Shown piece after piece: positions 1-6,896 of a DNA stretch of 14,113 nucleotides (the first letter of the stretch is position 1; the number at the start of each line of letters is the position of its first letter). The DNA is from Moraxellaceae bacterium (GTDB lineage Bacteria > Pseudomonadota > Gammaproteobacteria > Pseudomonadales > Moraxellaceae), in the NCBI GenBank assembly GCA_030146505.1, contig JASLCO010000299.1, positions 1-14,113 on the forward strand. The letters run 5' to 3'. Under the pieces are notes generated by a model. That model was not told the origin of the DNA. It ran no database searches and was given only the letters and a program-made list of their open reading frames with translations. The position numbers and the translations under genes are program-made.

Positions 1-1
1 C

Positions 2-691
2 CTTTCGCCCGTGGTGGAAGAAATCCTCTATCCCGCCATGGAGGACTACCAGCTCGATATCGTCATCGGCGAAGGCCCGGCAGCACGTTCCATCAAACTG
101 GATTTGCCGCCATTTACCCTGGTGGGAGCAACCACACGCGCCGGTCTGCTGACGGCGCCGCTGCGTGACCGCTTCGGCATTGTGCAGCGTCTCGAGTTCT
201 ATTCCGTGGCCGATCTTTCCCATATCGTCACGCGCTCTTCCAGCCTGCTGAATGTCTCCATGGATGCCCAAGGTGCGGAGGAAATTGCCCGCCGCTCACG
301 TGGCACTCCACGTATTGCCAACCGCCTGTTGCGGCGCGTGCGTGATTTTGCGGAAGTGAAGGCCAATGGCCATATCTCTGGTGATGTCGCGAGTGCTGCC
401 CTCAATATGCTGGATGTGGACCAGCACGGTTTTGACGGCATGGACCGTCGCTTCCTGCTCACCCTCATGGAAAAATTCGGGGGCGGCCCTACCGGCATCG
501 AGTCCCTGGCGGCGGCCCTGTCGGAAGATGCCGGCACCCTGGAAGACGTGATCGAGCCCTATCTCATCCAGCAGGGTTTTGTGATGCGTACCGCCCGCGG
601 CCGTGTCGCCACGCCCCACGCCTATCTGCATTTCGGCCTGCCCACGCCGGAACGCCTGCACGAACACCTGAAGCAAACGGACCTGTTCTGA
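2..691 (+). CDS. ruvB: Holliday junction branch-migration ATPase RuvB, C-terminal part (5' end outside window)
   Basis: RuvB is the AAA+ motor that, with RuvA, drives branch migration of Holliday junctions in recombinational repair. The frame is open from base 2, so about the first third (Walker A and B) lies upstream of the window. Visible here are SPVVEEILYPAMED just after where Walker B would be, the sensor 1 stretch LVGATTRAG, the arginine-finger segment LRDRFG, the sensor 2 segment GTPRIANRLLRR, and the C-terminal winged-helix domain with GGPTGIESLAAAL and PYLIQQGF. Known RuvB proteins are about 335-350 aa; about 229 are visible. The stop overlaps the ybgC start (ATGA), so the two are probably co-translated. 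Linkage of ruv genes to ybgC-tol is common in gammaproteobacteria. The family assignment is near certain. Confidence 0.97.
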   Translation, partial: LSPVVEEILYPAMEDYQLDIVIGEGPAARSIKLDLPPFTLVGATTRAGLLTAPLRDRFGIVQRLEFYSVADLSHIVTRSSSLLNVSMDAQGAEEIARRSRGTPRIANRLLRRVRDFAEVKANGHISGDVASAALNMLDVDQHGFDGMDRRFLLTLMEKFGGGPTGIESLAAALSEDAGTLEDVIEPYLIQQGFVMRTARGRVATPHAYLHFGLPTPERLHEHLKQTDLF

Positions 692-1137
692 TGTCCCTTA
701 CCTATCCCTTACCGGAATTTTACTTGCCGGTGCGCGTTTACATTGAAGACACTGACGCTGGCGGCATCGTTTACTACGTTAACTACCTGAAATTCATGGA
801 GCGGGCCCGCACCGAGTTCCTGCGTGACCTCGGCTTCGAGCACTACCTGCATTCGGAAGAGGATTTCATGTTCGTGGTACGCGGCGCCCAGGTGCGCTAT
901 TTCTCACCCGCCCGCATGGATGACGCGCTCGGCGTTACCGCGCAGATAAAGTCGCTGGGGCGAGCCTCCCTCGTGTTTCACCAAAAGGTCCAGCGTGACG
1001 ACAATGTGCTGGTAGGTGGCGACATAGACATTGCCTGCGTGCGTCGCTCCGACATGAAGCCCCGCGCCCTGCCCGAGCGCCTGATCACCCTTCTCAAATC
1101 CCGTTACGCCCCAGCCTCCGGAAGCCCAGCACCATGA
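691..1137 (+). CDS. ybgC: Tol-Pal-associated acyl-CoA thioesterase YbgC
   Basis: A 148-aa hotdog-fold thioesterase of the YbgC/4-hydroxybenzoyl-CoA thioesterase family, slightly longer than E. coli YbgC (134 aa). The signature VYIEDTDAGGIVYYVNYLKF near residues 16-35 carries the catalytic aspartate (D22), followed by the helix FMERARTEFL. Characterised homologues hydrolyse acyl-CoA thioesters, and E. coli YbgC has been linked to phospholipid metabolism enzymes; its role with the Tol machine is still unclear. The ATG overlaps the ruvB stop by one base, and its own stop overlaps the tolQ ATG (ATGA), so expression is probably coupled on both sides. No clear Shine-Dalgarno sequence is visible, which fits coupling. 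Confidence 0.95.
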   Translation: MSLTYPLPEFYLPVRVYIEDTDAGGIVYYVNYLKFMERARTEFLRDLGFEHYLHSEEDFMFVVRGAQVRYFSPARMDDALGVTAQIKSLGRASLVFHQKVQRDDNVLVGGDIDIACVRRSDMKPRALPERLITLLKSRYAPASGSPAP

Positions 1138-1817
1138 GCCAAGCGCCCGACATGTCCCTCTGGCATCTCATCAGCCATGCCAGCCTGATAGTGCAACTGG
1201 TGATGCTGGCGCTTGTCGCCGCCTCCGTTTATTCCTGGGCCATCATTTTCCAGCGCCGCGCGCTCTATGCAGGTGCACGCCAGGCGGCAGACAGCTTCGA
1301 TGAGAAGTTCTGGTCCGGCGGTGATCTCAATGCGCTCTACAACCAGCTGAACCGCCACAACAGCGACCTGCAGGGCCAGGAAAACATTTTCCGTTCCGGC
1401 TTCAAGGAATTCCTGCGCCTGCGCGAAAAGGGCGCCGACGGTGATGCCGTGATGCAGGGTGTCACGCGCGCCATGCGCATTGCGCTCACGCAGGAACAAA
1501 CCCGCCTCGAAGCCAACCTGAATTTCCTGGCCAGCGTCGGTTCCACCAGCCCTTATGTCGGCCTCTTCGGCACCGTGTGGGGCATCATGACCTCCTTCAT
1601 AGGCCTTGCCAAAGTACAGCAGGCCACGCTGGCCGTGGTGGCTCCCGGCATTGCCGAGGCGCTCATCGCCACCGCCATGGGCCTTTTTGCGGCCATCCCC
1701 GCCGTGCTCGCCTACAACCGCTTTTCGGCGGGCAGCGAAGGCCTGCTCACCCGCTATGAAACCTTTGCAGACGAATTCTCCGGCATCCTGCACCGCGAAA
1801 CGCATTCGCGGCACTGA
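1134..1817 (+). CDS. tolQ: Tol-Pal motor subunit TolQ
   Basis: Inner-membrane channel subunit of the TolQ-TolR motor (ExbB/MotA/TolQ family) that converts proton-motive force into movement of TolA during outer-membrane constriction at division. It is 227 aa (E. coli 230). Three membrane segments are visible: about residues 16-38, 134-158 (FLASVGSTSPYVGLFGTVWG) and 168-193 (APGIAEALIATAMGLFAAIP), with a large cytoplasmic loop between the first two. The conserved polar channel threonines lie in FGTVWG (T147) and ATAMG (T180). The start overlaps the ybgC stop by four bases, with GGAAG a few bases upstream. tolR follows after 14 bases. Confidence 0.97.
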   Translation: MSQAPDMSLWHLISHASLIVQLVMLALVAASVYSWAIIFQRRALYAGARQAADSFDEKFWSGGDLNALYNQLNRHNSDLQGQENIFRSGFKEFLRLREKGADGDAVMQGVTRAMRIALTQEQTRLEANLNFLASVGSTSPYVGLFGTVWGIMTSFIGLAKVQQATLAVVAPGIAEALIATAMGLFAAIPAVLAYNRFSAGSEGLLTRYETFADEFSGILHRETHSRH

Positions 1818-1831
1818 CTACGGCAACCGTC

Positions 1832-2258
<427 letters not shown>

Positions 2259-2272
<14 letters not shown>

Positions 2273-3104
2273 ACCGCAACGCATGGTGCCGGCTGCCGTG
2301 CCGCCGGCACGTTCCGCCCTGAAAAAATCCCTGCTCCTGCATGTGGGCGTGCTGGGCCTTGTGCTGCTTTTGCCCTATCTGCACATGCCACCGAAAGTGG
2401 AGCCGCCGCGTGTGGTGGAGGCCGTGCTCGTCAGTGGCAAAGCACTGACACCGCCACCACCACGCCCGGCACCGGTGAGCCCGCCTCCAGAACCACAACC
2501 GGTGCCGGAGCCCACGCCAGTGGTAAAACCCGAACCGGCTCCGGCCAAGGTACCGGAACCAGTGAAGCCGCTGCCCAAGCTGCCGGAAGTAAAAGTCTCT
2601 GCCAAACCGGAAGAGAAGAAGCCAGCTACCAAGCCGGAAGAAAAACCGGAACCGGCAAAGCCGATAACAAGACCCCTTCTTCAAAAGCAGAGCCTGCCGC
2701 AGGCCTTTGACCAGGAAATGCAGGAACTGCAACAGCAGGTCAGTAAGGATGAGGCGGCGAAACTCCAACGTGAGGCGGAAAAGGCAGCAGCCACCGCCCG
2801 AAATGCCGCCAACCAGGCCATACGCGACAAATACGAGCGCCTCATCAACCAGAAAGTCCAAACAAAATGGAACAGACCACTTTCCGCACGCCGTGGCATG
2901 GTCGTGACGCTGCGCATCAGTGTGCTGCCCGGTGGCGAAGTGGCTAATGTGGTAACACTGAAAACCAGCGGAGATGCGGCCTTTGATGCCAGCGCCGAAG
3001 AAGCCGTGCGGCGAGCCAACCCCTTGCCCGTACCCGATGACCTGACAGCCTTCAACCAGTATTTCCGCGTCATCACGCTCAAATTCAACCCGGAAGATTT
3101 GTGA
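2259..3104 (+). CDS. tolA: Tol-Pal transducer TolA, short proline-rich form
   Basis: TolA spans the periplasm and couples the TolQR motor to TolB/Pal. The ATG at 2259 (281 aa) is preferred: it overlaps tolR by 14 bases, has a purine-rich stretch just upstream and keeps a short N-terminus. A more upstream in-frame ATG at 2220 would add an implausible leader inside tolR; ATG 2283 is also possible. Residues 24-41 form the membrane anchor and contain the S-x3-H pattern (S24, H28 in SLLLH) that contacts TolQR in known TolA proteins. Residues 43-138 are very rich in Pro, Lys and Glu, 148-192 form a charged coiled coil, and 193-281 match the TonB/TolA C-terminal domain (RGMVVTLRISVLPGGEV, AFDASAEEAVRRANPLPVP). 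E. coli TolA is 421 aa with a long Ala/Lys/Glu helix, so this one is shorter and TonB-like in its linker. Confidence 0.93.
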
Positions 3105-4405
3105 TGCTCCGTACTCTCTTGCTACGTACTCTGCTCTTCAGTTTTTTCATCATCGCCAGCAGTGCGGCTCGTGCCGAACTGGAAATCGAGATCACCCGTG
3201 GCGCCGACGATGCCTTGCCGATTGCCATCGTGCCCTTTGGCGGCGAGACCGCAGCCGACAATGAGGCGCTGGCTGACATCGTGCGCGATGACCTGGAGCG
3301 CAGCGGCCGCTTCAAACCCCTGCCCTATGAAAAACTGCCGGTGCGCCCGACCTCGGGCGGCGAGGTGCTGTACAACGAGTGGAAAGGCACGAATACCAAT
3401 TTCCTTGTGGTGGGATCGGTGAGCCTCACCGCCGACAAGCGCTATGAAATCCGCTACGAACTTTTCAGCATGGACCGCCAGGTGCGCCTGCTGGGTGAGA
3501 AACTCACCGTCAGCGCCGAAAAATGGCGTGACGGTGCGCATTTCATCAGCGACAAGATTTTTGAAAAGATCACCGGCGTGAAAGGCGCGTTTTCAACCCG
3601 CATCCTTTACGTGAACCAGTATCCGGATGCCGGCAAGCTGCGCTACCGCCTGGAACTGGCCGATGCTGACGGCCACCGCCCCCTGAGCATCCTGGATTCG
3701 CCGGAGCCCATCCTGTCACCGAGCTGGTCTTCGTCCGGAAAGCAGATTGCCTATGTGTCTTTTGAAAACCGGCGACCGGCCATTTTCATACAGACGATTG
3801 CCACGCGTGAGCGCAGGAAGCTCGCCAGCTTCCCCGGCCTGAACGGCGCGCCCGCCTGGTCGCCGGACGACAAGAGCCTGGCACTCACCCTGTCGCGCGA
3901 CGGCAATCCGGAAATCTACGTGATGGACCTGGAAAGCCAGGAACTCACGCGCATGACCAACCACTCGGCCATAGACACCGAGCCGCGCTGGACGCCGGAT
4001 GGCAAGGCCCTCATTTTCACCTCTGACCGTGGCGGCAGCGCCCAGATCTACCGCCTGAATATTGCCGACAAGGCCGTGAAGCGCCTCACTTTCGACGGCA
4101 ACTTCAATGCCCGCGCCGACATCAGTGCCGACGGCCGCTATCTCGCCTTTGTGCACCGGGAAAAAGGCCAGCAATTCCAGATTGCCGTGCAGGATATGCA
4201 AAGCGGCGTGATGACCATCATCACGCAAACACCACTGGACGAGAGCCCGAGCTTTGCGCCCAATGGCGTGCAATTGGTCTATGCCACCCGCAAGGGAAAA
4301 TACGGCGAACTGGGCATCGCCTCGGTTGATGGCCGCTTCCAGGTGCGCCTGCCGTCACGGCTGGGTGAAGTCCGCGAACCCGCATGGTCTCCCTTCCTGA
4401 AATGA
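3104..4405 (+). CDS. tolB: Tol-Pal periplasmic beta-propeller protein TolB
   Basis: 433 aa (E. coli 430). TolB shuttles between Pal and TolA at the cell envelope. The ATG at 3104 overlaps the tolA stop (TGATG) and has GGAAG at 3092-3096; GTG 3101 immediately upstream is an alternative. A signal peptide occupies residues 1-24 with cleavage expected after AARA. The mature protein begins ELEIEITRG, the position of the TolA-binding N-terminal strand in E. coli TolB. Residues 25 to about 160 form the alpha/beta domain. About 165-433 form the propeller, with repeated PD40-type blades such as PSWSSSGKQIAYVS, PAWSPDDKSLALTL, PRWTPDGKALIFTSDRGG and PSFAPNGVQLVYAT. It ends PAWSPFLK, as is usual for TolB. 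Confidence 0.97.
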   Translation: MLRTLLLRTLLFSFFIIASSAARAELEIEITRGADDALPIAIVPFGGETAADNEALADIVRDDLERSGRFKPLPYEKLPVRPTSGGEVLYNEWKGTNTNFLVVGSVSLTADKRYEIRYELFSMDRQVRLLGEKLTVSAEKWRDGAHFISDKIFEKITGVKGAFSTRILYVNQYPDAGKLRYRLELADADGHRPLSILDSPEPILSPSWSSSGKQIAYVSFENRRPAIFIQTIATRERRKLASFPGLNGAPAWSPDDKSLALTLSRDGNPEIYVMDLESQELTRMTNHSAIDTEPRWTPDGKALIFTSDRGGSAQIYRLNIADKAVKRLTFDGNFNARADISADGRYLAFVHREKGQQFQIAVQDMQSGVMTIITQTPLDESPSFAPNGVQLVYATRKGKYGELGIASVDGRFQVRLPSRLGEVREPAWSPFLK

Positions 4406-4572
4406 TGCAGAGCCTGCCGGCATTCAACACCACGGTTTCCACGCGCAGAAGACAACGTTTCTTCACATAAACTGTTGCAAAACCCCGACATGACCGCCTG
4501 CAGGGCTGTGTTAATTTGCGGGCACTTTTATGCGCTCTTGTTTTTTTGTCTGACATTCATGGAGAACCCGTC
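4406..4572 (+). other. 167-base tolB-pal gap; possible pal-specific regulation, no clear promoter
   Basis: This is the longest gap inside the tol cluster. It holds AT-richer patches (TTAATTTGCGGGCACTTTTA at 4511-4530 and a T-run near 4540-4547) but no convincing -35/-10 pair at normal spacing and no terminator hairpin. E. coli transcribes pal partly from its own promoter, so an internal promoter is plausible here. GGAG at 4561-4564 is the pal ribosome binding site. Confidence 0.3.
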
Positions 4573-5181
4573 ATGCTGATTTCCCGTAATGCCAAAATCC
4601 TCGCCAGCTCCCTGCTGGTGCTGAGCCTGGCGGCCTGCACCACCACCAAGAAGGCCGACGAGGCTGATGCCCAGGCCGCTGCCGAGCAGCAGGCTGCCGC
4701 TGACAAGGCCGCGGCCGATGCCGCCGCCCGCGCTGCTGCTGCCAACACCTCCAGCGGCGTCGACAGCCAGGCGCTGGCTGACGCCAATGCCAAGGCCCAG
4801 GCAGATGCCGCATCCAAGGCCAACTCCCTGGCGGCCGCATTGGGCGTGAAGGTCTTCCACTTCGACTACGACAGCTCCAGCATCGCCTCCGGCGATTACA
4901 ACGCGCTCAAGGCCCACGCCGCCTATCTCTCCAGGAATCCGGGCGCCAAGGTACAGGTCAGCGGCTTCACCGACGAGCGCGGTACGCGTGAATACAATAT
5001 GGCTCTGGGTGAGCGTCGCGCGAAATCCGTCGCGGCCTTCCTGACCAGTAACGGTGCCAAGTCCAGCCAGCTGGACGTGGTGAGCTACGGCGAGGAAAAG
5101 CCGGTGGCTGCCGGTGAAAGCGAAGAAGCCTGGGCCCAGAACCGTCGCGTGGAACTGGACTACACCAGCGGCAATCCCTGA
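4573..5181 (+). CDS. pal: Peptidoglycan-associated outer-membrane lipoprotein Pal
   Basis: 202 aa (E. coli 173). The ATG at 4573 has GGAG at 4561-4564 and gives a classic lipoprotein signal ending LSLAAC, with C22 as the lipidated cysteine; an upstream in-frame ATG at 4516 would bury this signal. Residues 23 to about 90 form an unusually long Ala/Asp/Gln-rich linker. The OmpA-like peptidoglycan-binding domain follows (about 91-198): VFHFDYDSSSI, GFTDERGTREYNMALGERRA and NRRVEL. D134 and R149 match the Asp/Arg pair that binds diaminopimelate in OmpA-family proteins. Pal anchors the outer membrane to the wall and binds TolB. A strong terminator follows immediately, so cpoB is not continuous with it here. 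Confidence 0.96.
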   Translation: MLISRNAKILASSLLVLSLAACTTTKKADEADAQAAAEQQAAADKAAADAAARAAAANTSSGVDSQALADANAKAQADAASKANSLAAALGVKVFHFDYDSSSIASGDYNALKAHAAYLSRNPGAKVQVSGFTDERGTREYNMALGERRAKSVAAFLTSNGAKSSQLDVVSYGEEKPVAAGESEEAWAQNRRVELDYTSGNP

Positions 5182-5191
5182 TCGCCCCTGT

Positions 5192-5239
5192 GGCATGAAA
5201 AAGCCGGAGCAGGAAAACCTGCTCCGGCTTTTTCATGCC
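5192..5239 (+). terminator. Strong, probably bidirectional terminator after pal
   Basis: A perfect 22-bp inverted repeat (arms 5192-5213 and 5218-5239) closes on an AAAA loop. The core GCCGGAGCAGG/CCTGCTCCGGC is followed by TTTTT on the + strand, and the left arm carries AAAAA, so it can terminate both strands. It starts 10 bases after the pal stop and closes the tol-pal transcription unit. Confidence 0.9.
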
Positions 5240-5322
5240 CGGCTTTTATGTACTTGTCACGGCACACTCACGTCCTTCTCACAGGACGGCAGACATGCTG
5301 AGGACCTCAAGGCGGGCACGCA

Positions 5323-5351
5323 TTGTCAGCATCAGCGACATTTGCTAAAAA
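5323..5351 (+). promoter_or_regulatory. Candidate sigma70 promoter for the small kinase gene
   Basis: TTGTCA at 5323-5328 (5 of 6 bases of the -35 consensus), a 17-base spacer, then an extended -10 element TGC-TAAAAA (-10 hexamer 5346-5351). Transcription would begin near 5358, only about a dozen bases before the ATG at 5370, so the transcript would be nearly leaderless. This is consistent with the lack of a Shine-Dalgarno sequence before that ATG. It is a pattern match only. Confidence 0.45.
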
Positions 5352-5369
5352 GCCGCCCACCCGAACCGC

Positions 5370-6050
5370 ATGACCAGACCCGACACCGTGACAGCCTTCC
5401 CCTCCCGCCAGTTGCTGGGCAGCGAAACACCCCACTATCTCTCCCGTGGCCGTGCCGCCAATGCCGATGTGCGCCTGCTGGAAGTGGATGGCCAACGCTG
5501 GGTGGTGAAGGACTTTTCCGCCTGCCCCTGGCTCATACGGCACACCCTGGGGCGCTGGATGATAGGCCGCGAGCTGCGCGCCCTGCAGCGTCTGGATGGC
5601 ATCCCGGGCATCCCCGACGGTGCCCGCCGCGTGGACACGCTGGCCTTTGCCTATCATTTCGTGGAGGCCCGGCCGCTGGCCGCTGTGCCTGCCACCGAAC
5701 TCACGCCGGACTTCTTCCTGGCCTATGAAAAGCTGGTGCAGCAGATGCACGGCCGCGGCATTGCCCATCTGGACCTGCGCAACTCGGGCAATGTCCTGGT
5801 CAGCCCGGATTCCCAACCCATCCTGATCGATTTCCAGTCCTGGCTGGCCTTGCCGCTCTGGTGGCCGGCGCTGGCCCGTTACCTGCGGAACATCGATCTC
5901 TCCGGTGTCTACAAATTCTGGAGCCGGCGCCTGCCCGGTACCCTGGATACCCAACGCCAGGCGGTGCTGGACAGCGTGAACAGCTGGCGCCGCGGCTGGA
6001 TATTCAGCAATTACCTCGGGTTGCGCCGCTTTTTCCGCGAACGCAGCTGA
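5370..6050 (+). CDS. Kdo/RIO-like small-molecule (lipopolysaccharide-type) kinase
   Basis: 226 aa with a compact protein-kinase-like fold. Visible are a phosphate-anchoring lysine (K47 in WVVKDF), a helix-C-type glutamate (E68 in GRELRAL), the catalytic loop HLDLRNSGNVL (H133, D135, N141), and the metal-binding aspartate as IDFQ (D154) rather than DFG. HxDxxxxN plus DFQ and a small C-lobe point to the lipopolysaccharide kinase (Kdo/WaaP)/RIO group, which phosphorylate sugars, lipids or small molecules more often than proteins. The substrate cannot be read from sequence. No signal peptide is present; the Trp/Arg-rich C-terminal part (LALPLWWPALARYL, RRGWIF) could lie at the membrane surface. 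The methyltransferase-like gene follows after 46 bases in the same transcription unit. Confidence 0.8.
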   Translation: MTRPDTVTAFPSRQLLGSETPHYLSRGRAANADVRLLEVDGQRWVVKDFSACPWLIRHTLGRWMIGRELRALQRLDGIPGIPDGARRVDTLAFAYHFVEARPLAAVPATELTPDFFLAYEKLVQQMHGRGIAHLDLRNSGNVLVSPDSQPILIDFQSWLALPLWWPALARYLRNIDLSGVYKFWSRRLPGTLDTQRQAVLDSVNSWRRGWIFSNYLGLRRFFRERS

Positions 6051-6096
6051 GCACAATACCCATCAACCGACCACCACTCTCAAGGGTCTGCCCTTC

Positions 6097-6678
6097 ATGA
6101 AAAACTTCCTGGATTATGTCTTCAGCGATGCCAAGTTGCGTGCCTTTGCCGTGCGCTTCCGCGAGGTGATAGGCGTCATCGCCGCCATTCTGCTGGTGTG
6201 GTGGCTGGGGGTGCGCGAGGATGGATTCTGGCTTGCCTTTGCCGTAGCCATGATTGGCGAATGCATACAGCTCTGGTGCTTCGCCTCGCTGGACAAGAAC
6301 TCCACCCTGGCCTTCCGTGGCCCCTATGCCTTCGTGCGCAACCCCATGTATCTCGGCCGCTATTTCATCGTGCTGGGCGTGTTGCTGCTGCTTGATCGAG
6401 GCCGGCTGCCAGTCGTGGTGATCTACACCCTGCTCTACTGGTTCTACATGGCCAACCGCGTAAAACGCGAAGAAGCCCTGCTGCGTCAGGTCTTCGGCCA
6501 GGACTATGCCGACTACTGCACCGAAGTCCGCCCCTTCCTGCCCCGTCTCACGCCTTACCGCAACAGCACGGTGGCCTTCTGGAACTGGCGCCTGTTCCGC
6601 AACGCCCACGGCCCCTTCAACATGGCGGCCACGCTGGCCGGATTTGGCGCCATCTACGGGCTGCTGCAATTCGCTTGA
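6097..6678 (+). CDS. Isoprenylcysteine/phospholipid methyltransferase-like integral membrane protein
   Basis: 193 aa. The signature GPYAFVRNPMYLG (residues 75-87) and the downstream block REEALLRQVFGQDYADYCTEVRPFLPR (124-150) are the two SAM-binding halves of the ICMT/PEMT-type membrane methyltransferase superfamily. Membrane segments are predicted near 24-38, 42-62, 85-100, 103-120 and 176-191. Bacterial members methylate phosphatidylethanolamine, isoprenoid or other hydrophobic acceptors; which applies here is unknown. The start has AAGGG at 6082-6086. It follows the kinase by 46 bases and is closed by a terminator, so the two form a small operon, probably acting on a common membrane substrate (inference). 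Confidence 0.8.
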   Translation: MKNFLDYVFSDAKLRAFAVRFREVIGVIAAILLVWWLGVREDGFWLAFAVAMIGECIQLWCFASLDKNSTLAFRGPYAFVRNPMYLGRYFIVLGVLLLLDRGRLPVVVIYTLLYWFYMANRVKREEALLRQVFGQDYADYCTEVRPFLPRLTPYRNSTVAFWNWRLFRNAHGPFNMAATLAGFGAIYGLLQFA

Positions 6679-6708
6679 AGCCGGCCCCAAAGCCTCACTT
6701 CCAGAAAC

Positions 6709-6733
6709 AAGGGCGGCTGCAGCCGCCCTTTTT
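6709..6733 (+). terminator. Rho-independent terminator after the methyltransferase gene
   Basis: A perfect palindrome AAGGGCGGCTGCAGCCGCCCTT (6709-6730) forms a GC-rich hairpin with a minimal TGCA turn and runs into TTTTT. It lies about 30 bases after the stop at 6678 and separates the kinase/methyltransferase unit from the Ser/Thr kinase gene. Confidence 0.88.
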
Positions 6734-6744
6734 CATGGCCGTCA

Positions 6745-6783
6745 TCCCGGCCAGCACGTGCCGCTGCCTTGTCCTGGCCGGGA
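6745..6783. repeat. 10-bp inverted repeat overlapping the putative STPK promoter
   Basis: TCCCGGCCAG (6745-6754) and CTGGCCGGGA (6774-6783) are perfect inverted copies separated by 19 bases that include the palindrome CACGTG (6755-6760). The right arm covers the end of the proposed -35 element and the promoter spacer. It could be an operator or a decayed REP-type hairpin; the left flank GTCATCCC matches the start of the REP element at 13763. Confidence 0.45.
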
Positions 6784-6797
6784 CGGTCTGTTAGAAG
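6769..6797 (+). promoter_or_regulatory. Candidate promoter for the CHASE2 Ser/Thr kinase gene
   Basis: TTGTCC at 6769-6774, a 17-base spacer and an extended -10 TGT-TAGAAG (hexamer 6792-6797); each hexamer matches 4 of 6 consensus bases. This would give a leader of roughly 90 bases before the ATG at 6897. The leader contains the short direct repeats GCGCAG at 6801 and 6821. The assignment is a weak pattern match. Confidence 0.35.
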
Positions 6798-6896
6798 TCT
6801 GCGCAGTCGTGTAAAAAGCGGCGCAGCCACATACAAAAGTCTCCACAATATTTTCCGGCCCGCAGGGGCCGTTTTCAGCCGCATCAGGGGTATGCC

